Shown here: piece after piece, positions 24,115-34,618 of the stretch | Numbering within the stretch: position 1 is the stretch's first letter | How the letters are laid out: every line of letters begins with the position of its first letter | DNA from: Gemmiger formicilis | Lineage (GTDB): Bacteria > Bacillota > Clostridia > Oscillospirales > Ruminococcaceae | Assembly: GCF_900167555.1 (NCBI RefSeq) | Contig: NZ_FUYF01000015.1 | Coordinates: 1-53,404 of the forward strand | Direction: 5' to 3' | DNA length: 53,404 nucleotides | The notes under the pieces: model-generated | The model's input: the letters and a program-made list of their open reading frames with translations, nothing else | Database searches by the model: none | Told to the model about the DNA's origin: nothing | Made by a program: the position numbers and the translations under genes

Positions 24115-25224
24115 ATGAAATTTGAATGCGAAAAAACACTGCTGGCCAGCGCCATCGACGGCGTTTCCCGCGCGATCACGAACCGCGCCGCCATCCCCGT
24201 GCTGGAAGGTATCTACATGAAGGCCGAGGGCTTTAACCTGACGCTGACCGGCTACGATATGGAAATGGGCATCACGACCACGATTGAATGCAACGTTCTT
24301 GTACCAGGTGAAACCGTACTTGACGCAAAACTGCTGAGCGCCATGGTCAACCGTATGCCTGCGGGCGATGTCTGCATTGAGCTGAACGACGAGGGCCAGG
24401 CAAAAATCAGCGGCGGTGTGGCAGAATTTGAGATCCCCGCGCTGAACGCCAGCGATTATCCGAGCCTGCCCGTGACCGGCGCCGACAATACGATGACCGT
24501 CAAGTGCGGCATGCTGCGCGAGATGATCGAGAAAACCATCTATGCTGTCAGCCAGGACGACAAAAAGCCCGCCCACACCGGCGAGCTGTTCGTCATTGAG
24601 CCGGGCAGCCTGACGATTGTGGCCCTGGACGGCTACCGGCTGGCCATTATCCAGCGCGAAGTCGAGTGTACCCGCGACATCCGCATCATCATCCCCGCCA
24701 AGACACTGCAGGAGCTGCTGAAAATTATGGGCGGCGCGGACGACGACGTGAAGATCGACGCGAACCGCCGCTATGTCGTGTTTACCTCCAACGGCTATAC
24801 GATCATGAGCCGCCTGATCGAGGGCGACTTCCTCAACTATGAGAGCGTCATCCCGAAGGACAAAAAAACACGTGTTACCGTTGAATGCAAGAACTTCATC
24901 GACACGATCGAGCGTGCGTCGCTCATTATTACCGAGCGTTTGAAGAACCCGCTGCGCATCTCCTTTGCCGAGGATCGCGTGACGGTCCGCTGCCAGACGC
25001 CGCTGGGCAAGGTCGTGGACGAGTTCGCGCCGGTCTCGATGGAAGGCGACGCGGTAGAAATCGGCTTCAACAACCGGTATCTGCTGGATGCACTGCGCTT
25101 CTCGAAGTGTGAGAAGATGGTGCTGGAAATCAACGGCCCCTTAAGCCCCGTCAAGCTCCTGCCCGAGGACGGCAAGGACTTTATCTATCTGGTGCTGCCG
25201 GTACGGTTCAAGAACGAGGGCTAA
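24115..25224 (+). CDS. dnaN: DNA polymerase III beta sliding clamp
   Basis: A 369-residue clamp. It begins MKFECEKTLLASAIDGVSRA, with three repeated clamp domains. Visible family blocks are NRAAIPVLEGIYMKAEGFNL, FVIEPGSLTIVALDGYRLAI and FNNRYLLDALRF, ending VKLLPEDGKDFIYLVLPVR-F. It forms the ring that holds the polymerase on DNA. The ATG at 24115 was chosen over one at 24070 because of GGAGAAAGAG upstream and the family N-terminus. A GGCTTTTTTCCAAAAAAGCC palindrome (24077-24096) lies just before its ribosome-binding site. It follows oriC directly. Confidence 0.98.
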   Translation: MKFECEKTLLASAIDGVSRAITNRAAIPVLEGIYMKAEGFNLTLTGYDMEMGITTTIECNVLVPGETVLDAKLLSAMVNRMPAGDVCIELNDEGQAKISGGVAEFEIPALNASDYPSLPVTGADNTMTVKCGMLREMIEKTIYAVSQDDKKPAHTGELFVIEPGSLTIVALDGYRLAIIQREVECTRDIRIIIPAKTLQELLKIMGGADDDVKIDANRRYVVFTSNGYTIMSRLIEGDFLNYESVIPKDKKTRVTVECKNFIDTIERASLIITERLKNPLRISFAEDRVTVRCQTPLGKVVDEFAPVSMEGDAVEIGFNNRYLLDALRFSKCEKMVLEINGPLSPVKLLPEDGKDFIYLVLPVRFKNEG

Positions 25225-25237
25225 AAACTACGCTGCT

Positions 25238-25345
25238 CCGTAGAGGCCGGGCATGCCCGGCCCGCAACATAAAAAGGCTTGCCCGTTGCCGGGCAGTTGC
25301 CGCAAGGCCGCGGGCCGGACATGTCCGGCCCCTGCCGCTGCAATA
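25238..25345. repeat. Palindromic repeats between dnaN and rlbA
   Basis: A GTAGAGGCCGGGCATGCCC copy, a TGCCCGTTGCCGGGCA hairpin and a GCCGGACATGTCCGGC copy fill the gap. The last one ends CCCCTGCC, a variant of the usual CCCCTAC. Confidence 0.8.
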
Positions 25346-25356
25346 GAAGGAATTGT

Positions 25357-25572
25357 ATGGAAAAGATTCGTATCACCACCGAGTTTATCAAGCTGGATGC
25401 GCTGCTCAAGTTCGCCGGTCTGTGCGAGACGGGCGGCGAGGCGAAGGAGCTGATCCAGGGCGGGGCCGTTAAGGTCAACGGCGAGGTCTGCACGATGCGC
25501 GGCAAAAAGTGCCGCGCAGGGGATACCGTGGAGCTGGACGGCCAGACCGTGCAGATCGCGGAGGGCGCGTAA
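25357..25572 (+). CDS. rlbA: S4-domain RNA-binding protein YaaA/RlbA
   Basis: A 71-residue S4 domain protein found between dnaN and recF in Bacillota and implicated in ribosome assembly. The S4 pattern is [20 protein letters not shown], then [20 protein letters not shown] and the closing [17 protein letters not shown] 25357 has AAGGAATTGT upstream. Its TAA overlaps the recF ATG by one base (TAATG), which indicates translational coupling. Length is normal for the family. Confidence 0.93.
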   Translation: MEKIRITTEFIKLDALLKFAGLCETGGEAKELIQGGAVKVNGEVCTMRGKKCRAGDTVELDGQTVQIAEGA

Positions 25573-26666
25573 TGCGCTTAACGCACTTAGAAGTAACGGA
25601 TCACCGCAATATTGCCCACGCAGAGCTGCACCCAGACCCGCACCTGACCGTGCTGTGCGGCCCGAACGGCCAGGGCAAGACGAACCTGCTGGAGGCTATT
25701 TGGCTGCTGACCGGCGGCAAGAGCTTCCGCGGGTCAAAGGACGCGGAGCTTATCAAGCGCGGCTGTGACTTTTCGGTCATCGAGGGCGCGTTTGAGACAC
25801 AGGACGTGGAAAAATCCATCCGCCTGACCGTGGGCAGCAGGCAGAGCCAGCGCCCGGGCCGCACCGGCAAATTAAACGGCGCGGACGTTGGGCGCGCGGC
25901 GGCGCTGGCGGGGAACTTTCAGGCCGTCGTCTTTGAGCCGGACCTGCTGGGGCTGGTCAAGGGCGGCCCGGACGGGCGGCGGCGGTTTATGGATTCCGCA
26001 CTGTGCCAGGTCTACCGGCCCTACCTTGTGGCGCTGCGGCGGTACATGCGGCTGACGGCCCAGAAGAACGCCCTGCTGAAAAGCTACGATATTACGCCAA
26101 ACGGCAATATGCTGCTGGACACCTACGACGAGCAGCTGGCCGAGTACGGCGCGCTCATCATGGAGCACCGCTGCAAGTTTCTGGCGGCGGCGGCTCCCAT
26201 CGCCGCGCAGAATTATAAGGACATCTCCCACGGTGCCGAGGTGCTGGCGCTGAACTACCAGATGTGCACCGCGGCCCCCACCGCCGCGGCGCTGACCGAA
26301 AAGATGCGGGCCATGCGCAGTGCCGAGCTGCGCGCCGGGTTCTGCCTGGCCGGGCCGCACCGCGAGGATCTGGAAATTTTGCTGGACGGCCAGCCCGCCC
26401 GGGTGTTTGGCAGTCAGGGCCAGCAGCGCAGCTGCGTGCTGGCAATGAAGCTGGCCGAGGCGACAGTGGTCGGTGATTTGTTCGGTGAGCACCCGGTTTT
26501 GCTGCTGGACGACGTTTTGAGCGAGCTGGACGATGAGCGCCAGACCTACCTTTTGACCCGCATGGGCGAGCACCAGACGATTGTGACCACCTGCGACACC
26601 GCCGCTTTTGCGCGTACCAATGGAAAAATTGTGATGGTGAAGGGCGGAGTGGTCGAAGAAGCGTAG
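25572..26666 (+). CDS. recF: DNA replication and repair protein RecF
   Basis: A 364-residue SMC-like ATPase that helps load RecA at gaps. Walker A is GPNGQGKTNLLEAIW (about residue 30), the family block LTGGKSFRGSKDAELIKRG follows, then FEPDLLGLVKGGPDGRRRFMD. The signature is FGSQGQQRSCVLAMKLAE and Walker B LLLDDVLSELDDERQTYLL. The start in TAATG is one base into the rlbA stop. A GTAGGGG palindrome abuts the stop codon (TAG is shared with the repeat's GTAGGGGCC). Confidence 0.97.
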   Translation: MRLTHLEVTDHRNIAHAELHPDPHLTVLCGPNGQGKTNLLEAIWLLTGGKSFRGSKDAELIKRGCDFSVIEGAFETQDVEKSIRLTVGSRQSQRPGRTGKLNGADVGRAAALAGNFQAVVFEPDLLGLVKGGPDGRRRFMDSALCQVYRPYLVALRRYMRLTAQKNALLKSYDITPNGNMLLDTYDEQLAEYGALIMEHRCKFLAAAAPIAAQNYKDISHGAEVLALNYQMCTAAPTAAALTEKMRAMRSAELRAGFCLAGPHREDLEILLDGQPARVFGSQGQQRSCVLAMKLAEATVVGDLFGEHPVLLLDDVLSELDDERQTYLLTRMGEHQTIVTTCDTAAFARTNGKIVMVKGGVVEEA

Positions 26667-26690
26667 GGGCCGGGCATGCCCGGCCCCTAC
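26663..26690. repeat. GTAGGGG palindrome at the recF stop
   Basis: GTAGGGGCCGGGCATGCCCG and its continuation fill the whole gap between recF and the remB ribosome-binding site. The repeat supplies the recF stop codon TAG. Confidence 0.85.
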
Positions 26691-26705
26691 AGGGAGGTGC
26701 AGGAT

Positions 26706-26966
26706 TTGTACTTTCACGCAGGCCAGGACTTTGTCCTGAATACCCGGGATGTGATCGGGGTGTTTGATCTGGACACAGCCGGGGCGTCGCGGCGAACGGA
26801 GGAATACTTCCGCCACGTCGAGAGCGAGGGCGCCGTCGTGGACCTCTGCGCCCCGGGCACGCTGCCCAAGAGCTTTCTTGTCACCGATTTCCCCGACGAG
26901 ACCATTTATATCAGTCAGTTATCGCCCGCCGCGCTGAAAAAAAGAGCGGAGAGGCTGGAATTTTAA
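26706..26966 (+). CDS. remB: Extracellular matrix regulator RemB (DUF370)
   Basis: An 86-residue protein of the RemB/YaaB family (DUF370), small proteins related to RemA, a DNA-binding activator of biofilm genes in Bacillus. The pattern is YFHAGQDFVLNTRDVIGVFD, then LDTAGASRRTEEYF, then FLVTDFPDETIYISQLSP. The start is TTG at 26706: GGAGG ends 8 bases upstream and the resulting N-terminus MYFHAG fits the family, whereas the ATG at 26676 would translate the palindromic repeat. It sits at its usual place between recF and gyrB. Confidence 0.92.
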   Translation: MYFHAGQDFVLNTRDVIGVFDLDTAGASRRTEEYFRHVESEGAVVDLCAPGTLPKSFLVTDFPDETIYISQLSPAALKKRAERLEF

Positions 26967-26993
26967 GAGTTACAGCTGCTGTTTATCTTGCTT

Positions 26994-27066
26994 TGTAGGG
27001 AGGGGTCTTGACCCCTCCGCAGACAGGCAGCCGCGTAAACACGGAGGGGTCAAGACCCCTCCCTAC
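26994..27066. repeat. Inverted pair of GTAGGG palindromes before gyrB
   Basis: A GTAGGGAGGGGTCTTGAC copy (26995-27021) and a GGAGGGGTCAAGACCCC copy ending CCCTAC (about 27040-27066) face each other across a 20-base spacer, so the pair could fold as one long hairpin. Confidence 0.85.
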
Positions 27067-27092
27067 AGAACATCCGAAAACGGGATGTATAG

Positions 27093-29108
<2,016 letters not shown>

Positions 29109-29124
29109 TGTTCCATGTGGAACA
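29109..29124. promoter_or_regulatory. parS: parS-like site after gyrB
   Basis: TGTTCCATGTGGAACA differs in one base from the exact palindrome TGTTCCACGTGGAACA found at 33676 and 38847. It begins one base past the gyrB stop. Confidence 0.7.
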
Positions 29125-29134
29125 TTGGTAGTCT

Positions 29135-29632
29135 ATGGACAATGTGTTTCCGAAACGAAAATGGATGCGGCTGCGCAACTATGATTATGCCTCTCAAAAG
29201 GTTTATTTCATAACGCTGTGTACGCAAAATCGTGAAAGAATCTTATCTGAGATTGTAGGGAGGGGTCTTGACCCCTCCGTGCGCGCGGAAGTTACGCTGA
29301 TGCCGTATGGGTCAATTGCTGAACATGATTTGATGGAAATACCAAATCATTTTCCTAATGTGGAAATTTTGAATTATGCCATAATGCCGGATCATCTGCA
29401 TATCTTATTGGCGCTGGGCTGCCGGGAGGTTGTAGCGGAGGGGTCAAGACCCCTCCCTACAGTGTCAACCATTATAGGGCAATATAAAGCTGGTGTGAGC
29501 CGCAAATGTAAGCGTGCAATATGGCAAAAATATTACCACGACCACATCATCCGCAACCAACTCGATTTTGAAGAAACATGGAAATATATCGACAACAACC
29601 CGTTGCAATGGGTGTTGGACGGAAAAGCGTAA
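29135..29632 (+). CDS. REP-associated tyrosine transposase (RAYT), Y1/HUH family
   Basis: A 165-residue IS200-like Y1 transposase of the RAYT group. These act on single-stranded palindromes tagged with GTAG. It begins MDNVFPKRKWMRLRNYDYAS, then KVYFITLCTQNR. The HUH motif is MPDHLHILLAL and the likely catalytic Tyr region is WQKYYHDHIIRNQ, ending with the family's YIDNNPLQWVLDGKA. Two GTAGGG-type palindromes lie inside the frame: 29254-29284 (translated as IVGRGLDPSV) and, inverted, 29432-29462 (VVAEGSRPLPTV). Base composition is much more AT-rich than gyrB and gyrA, which suggests transfer. There is no clear Shine-Dalgarno. It stands alone between the two gyrase genes. Confidence 0.9.
   Translation: MDNVFPKRKWMRLRNYDYASQKVYFITLCTQNRERILSEIVGRGLDPSVRAEVTLMPYGSIAEHDLMEIPNHFPNVEILNYAIMPDHLHILLALGCREVVAEGSRPLPTVSTIIGQYKAGVSRKCKRAIWQKYYHDHIIRNQLDFEETWKYIDNNPLQWVLDGKA
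29254..29284 (+). repeat. GTAGGG palindrome inside the RAYT gene, copy 1
   Basis: GTAGGGAGGGGTCTTGAC and its complement, same sequence class as the intergenic copies, kept in frame. Confidence 0.92.
29432..29462 (-). repeat. GTAGGG palindrome inside the RAYT gene, copy 2
   Basis: Inverted relative to the first copy: GGAGGGGTCAAGACCCC followed by TCCCTAC, in frame. Confidence 0.92.
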
Positions 29633-29668
29633 AGTTTTTGAAACGTAATAAATAGTTAAGGTGATACA

Positions 29669-32248
29669 ATGGAAGAAAACATCATCATGGTGCCGGGGTC
29701 CGGTACGAAGGTCATTGTGCGCGATGTGAAGCAGGAGATCGAGACGGCGTTCCTTGACTACTCGATGTCTGTTATCGTGGCGCGCGCTCTGCCCGATGTG
29801 CGCGACGGCCTGAAGCCCGTCCACCGCCGCATCCTGTACACGATGCACGAGCGCGGCAACGACCCGCAGCACCCCTACCGCAAATCTGCCGATACCGTCG
29901 GTGCGGTGCTGGGCTCGTACCACCCGCACGGCGACGCCTCGGTCTATGATGCCATGGTGCGTCTGGCGCAGGATTTCAGCCTGCGTTACCCGCTTGTGGA
30001 CGGCCAGGGCAACTTCGGCTCCGTGGACGGCGACCCCCCGGCTGCTTACCGTTACACCGAGGCCCGCATGTCCAAGATGGCCTGCGAGATGCTGACCGAC
30101 ATTGAAAAAGACACCATCGACTGGGACCCCAACTTTGACGAGACCAAGAAGGAGCCCCACGTCCTGCCCAGCCGTTTCCCGAACCTGCTCGTCAACGGCA
30201 GCCAGGGTATTGCCGTCGGCATGGCGACGAACATCCCGCCCCACAACCTGCGCGAGATCGTCAACGGCATGGTCGCCCTGATGGACGACCCCGAAATCGA
30301 CCTGGCCGGGCTGATGGAGTATGTCAAGGGCCCCGACTTCCCGACGGGCGGCATCATCATGGGCCGCAGCGGCATCCGCGCTGCTTACGCCACGGGCCGC
30401 GGCAAAATCACGCTGCGGGGCCGTGCCGAGATCATCGAGAAAAAGAACGGGCGCTATGAGATCCTGATTTCGGAAATCCCCTACATGGTCAACAAGACCC
30501 GCCTGATCGAGTCCATCGCTGACCTTGTCAAGGATAAGCGCATCGAGGGTATCAGCGACCTGAACGACGAGTCCTCGAGCCGCACCGGCATGAAAATCGT
30601 CATTGAGATCAAGAAGGACGCGAACCCCCAGGTCGTGCTGAACCAGCTCTACCGCTTCACCCAGCTGCAGGACACCGTCGGCGTCATCATGCTGGCGCTG
30701 GACGACGGCGTGCCCAAGATCATGAGCCTGAAAACCATGATGGAGCGCTATATTGAGTTCCAGATGCAGGTCATCCGCCGCCGCACCGCGTTTGAACTGA
30801 AGAAGGCAAAGGAGCGCGAGCACATCCTCGAGGGCCTGCACAAGGCCGTTGACATCGTCGATGAGATCATCGCGACGATCCGCGCCTGCAAGGGCGGCTT
30901 TGCCGAAGCGCGGCAGGCCGTCATGGACAACTTCGGCTTTGACGAGCTGCAGGCGGACGCCATTGTCAAGCTGCAATTGGGCCGTCTGGCCGGTCTGGAA
31001 ATCCTCAAAATCGAGCAGGAGTTGGGAGAGCTGCGCGAGGCCATCGCCGATTACGAGGACATTCTGGCCAACGACGAGCACGTCAAGCGCATCGTCAAGA
31101 CCGACCTGACCGCGCTGGCCGACAAGTACGGCGACGAGCGCCGCACCTCCATCGAGACCGTCTCCGGCGAGGTCGATATTGAGGACCTGATCCCCGAGGA
31201 GACCTGCGTCTTTACGCTGACCCACGAGGGTTACATCAAGCGCACGACGCTGGACACCTACCAGGCACAGAACCGCGGCGGACGCGGCGTGCAGGGCATG
31301 ACCCAGAAGGACGACGACTTCACCGAGGAACTTTTTGTCGGTTCTACGCATGATTATATGCTGTTTATGACGAACCAGGGCCGCGTCTACCGCCTGAAGG
31401 GCTATCAGGTGCCCGAGGGCAGCCGCACGGCCAAGGGCAGCCATATTGTGAACCTGCTGCAACTGCAGGAGGGCGAGAAGGTCACGCTGATGCTGCAGCA
31501 GAAGGCCGGCGTGGACGAGGACAACACCTACGCCACGATGGTGACGAAGCAGGGCCTCATCAAGCGCACGCCGCTGTCCCAGTTCCGCAACATCCGCAAG
31601 ATGGGCCTGATCGCCATCGCGCTGAACGAGGGCGACAGTCTGGTGTGGAGCCACCTGACCAAGGGTGACGACGAGATCATTGTTGCCACCCACGACGGCG
31701 CGGCCATCCGCTTTACCGAGGACGGTGCCCGCTCGATGGGGCGTACCGGCCACGGCGTCCGCGTCATCAAGCTGCGCGAGGGCGACTATGTCGTCGGTGC
31801 AGGCGTCTGCCGCCCGGGTGCAAACGTGCTGACCATCAGCGAGGAGGGCAAGGGCCGCCGCAGCCGCATTGACGACTACCGCATCACGAAGCGCGGCGGC
31901 TTGGGCATCCGCAACTACTCTAACGGCAACGTGGCGGGCATCAAAATCGTGGATGACACCGACGATCTGATACTCATCAGCCAGAACGGCATTCTGATCA
32001 GAATCCATGCGGCGGACATCAACGTCCAGAGCCGCTACGGCAGCGGTGTCCGCGTCATGCGCCTGGTCGAGGACGACAAGGTGGCCGTGGTCGCCCGCGT
32101 GGACCGCGACAACGACGCCGAGACCGCAAAAATCGAGGATACCGGCGAGACCGACCCGACCCCCGAGGAGCTGGCGGCCATCGAGGCCGAGGAGCTGGCG
32201 CAGGAGGCCGCGGAGGACGCAGCCCCCGAGAACGAGACCGAAGAATAA
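29669..32248 (+). CDS. gyrA: DNA gyrase subunit A
   Basis: An 859-residue gyrase A, the breakage-reunion subunit. The quinolone-resistance region reads [20 protein letters not shown], and the active-site Tyr is in [14 protein letters not shown]. The GyrA-box of the C-terminal wheel is QNRGGRG in [15 protein letters not shown], followed by repeated blades. The last 30 residues are very acidic ([20 protein letters not shown]), a tail that in other gyrases tunes activity. The ATG at 29669 is preceded by AAGGTG. A terminator follows within 15 bases, then repeats. RAYT and its repeats separate it from gyrB. Confidence 0.98.
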   Translation: MEENIIMVPGSGTKVIVRDVKQEIETAFLDYSMSVIVARALPDVRDGLKPVHRRILYTMHERGNDPQHPYRKSADTVGAVLGSYHPHGDASVYDAMVRLAQDFSLRYPLVDGQGNFGSVDGDPPAAYRYTEARMSKMACEMLTDIEKDTIDWDPNFDETKKEPHVLPSRFPNLLVNGSQGIAVGMATNIPPHNLREIVNGMVALMDDPEIDLAGLMEYVKGPDFPTGGIIMGRSGIRAAYATGRGKITLRGRAEIIEKKNGRYEILISEIPYMVNKTRLIESIADLVKDKRIEGISDLNDESSSRTGMKIVIEIKKDANPQVVLNQLYRFTQLQDTVGVIMLALDDGVPKIMSLKTMMERYIEFQMQVIRRRTAFELKKAKEREHILEGLHKAVDIVDEIIATIRACKGGFAEARQAVMDNFGFDELQADAIVKLQLGRLAGLEILKIEQELGELREAIADYEDILANDEHVKRIVKTDLTALADKYGDERRTSIETVSGEVDIEDLIPEETCVFTLTHEGYIKRTTLDTYQAQNRGGRGVQGMTQKDDDFTEELFVGSTHDYMLFMTNQGRVYRLKGYQVPEGSRTAKGSHIVNLLQLQEGEKVTLMLQQKAGVDEDNTYATMVTKQGLIKRTPLSQFRNIRKMGLIAIALNEGDSLVWSHLTKGDDEIIVATHDGAAIRFTEDGARSMGRTGHGVRVIKLREGDYVVGAGVCRPGANVLTISEEGKGRRSRIDDYRITKRGGLGIRNYSNGNVAGIKIVDDTDDLILISQNGILIRIHAADINVQSRYGSGVRVMRLVEDDKVAVVARVDRDNDAETAKIEDTGETDPTPEELAAIEAEELAQEAAEDAAPENETEE

Positions 32249-32259
32249 ACCAATACAGG

Positions 32260-32290
32260 GGAGAGGCCGCGGGTCGGCCTCTCCTTTTTT
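32260..32290 (+). terminator. gyrA terminator
   Basis: Stem GGAGAGGCCG/CGGCCTCTCC with a 5-base loop and six T. Confidence 0.92.
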
Positions 32291-32291
32291 A

Positions 32292-32541
32292 AAGGCTTCC
32301 CCTGAGGGGCTGCGCCCGCAGGCGCGTGTCGGAGCGCAACCGCCGAAGGCGGCTCTTAGCGCGTAGACTGAAGCTGCCGCCAGTTCTAAAGGCTTCCCCT
32401 TCGGGGGAAGCTGCCGCCCGCAGGCGGCTGATGAGGGCAAAGTTCGCGTAGCCTCCCTTTTAACGGGCAACCTCCGCAGGCTCTCCCCTCATCCGTCCGC
32501 GGGCGGGGCCGCGGACACCTTCCCCCGAGGGGGAAGGCATC
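32292..32541. repeat. Compound CTTCCCC/ATGAGGG repeat with 64-base module
   Basis: First a GGCTTCCCCTGAGGGGCTG half with the CTGCGCCCGCAGGCGCGTG module, then a complete element from GGCTTCCCCTTCGGGGGAAG to CCTTCCCCCGAGGGGGAAGG, as if one element had inserted into another. It fills the gap before mnmE. Confidence 0.8.
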
Positions 32542-32629
32542 ACGCCCATGAATTTACTGCACCTACTGGAAAATATCCCTGTTTCATGGTATTCTAAAGT
32601 ATTCCCATCACAAAAAAGGAGCGCTCCAC

Positions 32630-34021
32630 ATGGAACATCTGCACACAACGATCTGCGCACTGGCGACGCCACCGGGCGAGGGCGGCATTGCCACCGTCCG
32701 CGTGTCCGGGCCGGACGCCTACGGCATCGTCGGCAAAATCTTTGCGCCGGTGCGGCAGGGGAAAAGCGTGGCCGACGCGAAGGGCTACACCGCCATGCTG
32801 GGCCACTACCTGCTGCACGGGGCCGAGATGGACGAGTGCGTGGCGCTGTTTTTCCGCGCACCGCACTCCTACACCGGCGAGGACGTTATTGAGCTGTCCG
32901 TCCACGGCGGCACGGCCATGGCGGACGGTTTGTTAGAAGCGCTCATCACCGCGGGCTGCGCGCCTGCCGGACCGGGGGAGTTCACCCGCCGCGCACTGGA
33001 AAACGGGCGGATGTCGCTGACGCAGGCCGAGGCCGTGATGGAGGTCATTGCGGCGAACGGGCGGCAGGGGGCTGCGCTGGCAAAATCCGCGCTGGACGGG
33101 CGGCTGGCAAAGCGCATCGGTAAGATACAGACCGCGCTGCAAACGCTGAACGCCCACCTGACCGCCTGGGTCGATTACCCCGAGGAGGACGTGCCCGAGC
33201 TGTCCGACGCGGCGTTTGTCGGGACGCTGACCGAGCAAAAGGCCGCGCTGGACGCGCTGATCTCCGGCTACAGCGCGGGCGCGGTGCTGCGCCATGGCGT
33301 GGACTGTGTGCTGCTGGGGCGGCCCAACGTGGGCAAAAGCACGCTGCTGAACCTGCTGGCCGGGTTTGACCGTGCCATTGTCACGCCCGTGGCCGGTACG
33401 ACCCGCGATATTGTGGAGCAGGCCGTGCAGCTGGGCAGCGTGCGGCTGAACCTGTTTGACACCGCCGGTGTGCGGGAGGTGGGCGCGGACGGCGACGCCA
33501 TCGAGGCCGAGGGCATCCGCCGCAGCTGGCGCAAGCTCGACGAGGCCGGGCTGGTGCTGGCCGTGTTCGACGCCGCACAGCCGTTGTCTGATGATGATTT
33601 GGAGCTGGCCCGCAGATGTCAGGGCCGCCCGGCCATCGCGGTCTTGAATAAGCAGGACCTGGCGGGGGAGACGGATGTTCCACGTGGAACATTGGAGCCG
33701 TATTTTAAGAAGATCGTCCCGATGTGTGCGCGGGATGCCGTCGGCCTGCAGGCCCTGACGGATGCGGTTGCGGATTTGTTAGGCACAGCGCAGCTGGACC
33801 CGGAGGCTGCGCAGTTATGCAGTGCCCGCCAATTGGCCGCCGCGACCCGCGCGAGAGATGCGCTGGCGGAAGCGATTGCGGCGCGGCAGAACGGCTTTGG
33901 GCTGGACGCCGCCGCGGTGTGTTTGACGGACGCCTTGCAGGCGCTGTTTGATTTGACAGGAGAAAACGCCAGCGACGCAACGATAGAGGAAGTTTTTGAG
34001 ACGTTCTGTGTGGGCAAGTAA
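32630..34021 (+). CDS. mnmE: tRNA modification GTPase MnmE
   Basis: A 463-residue GTPase that works with MnmG to add carboxymethylaminomethyl-type groups to U34 of certain tRNAs. The N-terminal folate-binding domain begins HTTICALATPPGEGGIATVR. The G domain has GRPNVGKSTLLNLLAG (about 230), GTTRDIVE, DTAGVRE and NKQDLAG. The protein ends in the diagnostic FCVGK. An exact parS site lies inside the gene at 33676-33691, coding DVPRGTLE between the G4 and G5 regions. AAAAGGAGC lies upstream of the ATG. In Bacillus this gene lies next to jag; here it follows gyrA. Confidence 0.97.
   Translation: MEHLHTTICALATPPGEGGIATVRVSGPDAYGIVGKIFAPVRQGKSVADAKGYTAMLGHYLLHGAEMDECVALFFRAPHSYTGEDVIELSVHGGTAMADGLLEALITAGCAPAGPGEFTRRALENGRMSLTQAEAVMEVIAANGRQGAALAKSALDGRLAKRIGKIQTALQTLNAHLTAWVDYPEEDVPELSDAAFVGTLTEQKAALDALISGYSAGAVLRHGVDCVLLGRPNVGKSTLLNLLAGFDRAIVTPVAGTTRDIVEQAVQLGSVRLNLFDTAGVREVGADGDAIEAEGIRRSWRKLDEAGLVLAVFDAAQPLSDDDLELARRCQGRPAIAVLNKQDLAGETDVPRGTLEPYFKKIVPMCARDAVGLQALTDAVADLLGTAQLDPEAAQLCSARQLAAATRARDALAEAIAARQNGFGLDAAAVCLTDALQALFDLTGENASDATIEEVFETFCVGK
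33676..33691. promoter_or_regulatory. parS: parS site within mnmE
   Basis: Exact 16-base palindrome TGTTCCACGTGGAACA, one base class away from the Bacillus parS consensus (TGTTNCACGTGAAACA). ParB/Noc-family genes lie 4-7 kb downstream. Confidence 0.88.
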
Positions 34022-34033
34022 GCCTTCTGTGTG

Positions 34034-34585
34034 GCAAATAATAAATAAAAAATAATAAATAATAAATATGGTGGAGTTTGCGCCCTTGGGCGCAAACAAA
34101 ATCCTCTATAATTGGGAGGTTTGCGGTGATACAGAATAATGTACTGCTGGATAAAACGCTGGAATTTTCGGTACGGATCGTGCGAAGCTATCAATACCTT
34201 ACCAGAGAAAAGCACGAGGAAATCATGGCAAAGCAGCTGCTGCGCAGCGGAACCTCCATTGGGGCAAATGCACACGAGGCTGTGTACGGAACCAGCAAGC
34301 AGGACTTTATTGCAAAGCTGCACATTGCTTTAAAAGAGGCATCCGAGACAGAATATTGGCTTATTCTGTTGACCCGAACGGAATACTTGACTACAATACA
34401 AAGTGAATCTTTAATGAGCGACTGCTTGGAAATCAAAAAGATACTAATTGCAACACTCAATAAGACAAAGAAGGCAGAAGCGTAAAAACAAAATGCCTTT
34501 AAAGAAAGTTGCAAACGCATTTTAAAATTGCGCGCGCGGCGCGCAAACCACATTTATTATTTATTATTTCTTATTTTTTATTTGC
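34034..34585. mobile_element. AT-armed cassette carrying a four-helix-bundle gene (IVS-like)
   Basis: The left arm 34034-34083 (GCAAATAATAAATAAAAAAT... ending GTTTGCGC) and the right arm 34541-34585 (GCGCAAACCAC... ending TTTTTTATTTGC) are inverted repeats over about 45 bases. The gene at 34126-34485 is between them. Inner hairpins TTTGCGCCCTTGGGCGCAAA (left) and GCGCGCGGCGCGC (right) adjoin the arms. Outside the left arm, TTCTGTGTGG-CAA-TAA is repeated from the mnmE end (about 34002 and 34025), which may be a target duplication. Confidence 0.7.
34126..34485 (+). CDS. Four-helix-bundle protein (23S rRNA intervening-sequence/S23 family)
   Basis: A 119-residue protein of the four-helix bundle family first seen in 23S rRNA intervening sequences and related to the Avd proteins of diversity-generating retroelements. 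The family pattern is LEFSVRIVRSYQYL, then QLLRSGTSIGANAHEAVYG, then FIAKLHIALKEASETEYWL and LLTRTEYL. The start is GTG at 34126 with GGGAGG 6 bases before it; the ATG at 34078 lies in the left arm. Its function is unknown; members form ring oligomers that can bind nucleic acid. It is AT-rich compared with mnmE and mnmG and is framed by inverted repeats, so it probably arrived as a unit. Confidence 0.85.
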   Translation: MIQNNVLLDKTLEFSVRIVRSYQYLTREKHEEIMAKQLLRSGTSIGANAHEAVYGTSKQDFIAKLHIALKEASETEYWLILLTRTEYLTTIQSESLMSDCLEIKKILIATLNKTKKAEA

Positions 34586-34618
34586 AAAACAACAAACTGG
34601 AAAAGGAAACCACAAACC

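Noticed and set aside
32622-32637. A fifth parS-like site (CGCTCCACATGGAACA) at the mnmE start
   Set aside because: It has too many differences from the palindrome in the left half, and it overlaps the start codon region, so chance is likely.
34126-34485. Diversity-generating retroelement accessory gene (Avd)
   Set aside because: The protein is of the same broad fold, but there is no reverse transcriptase or template/variable repeat in the window.
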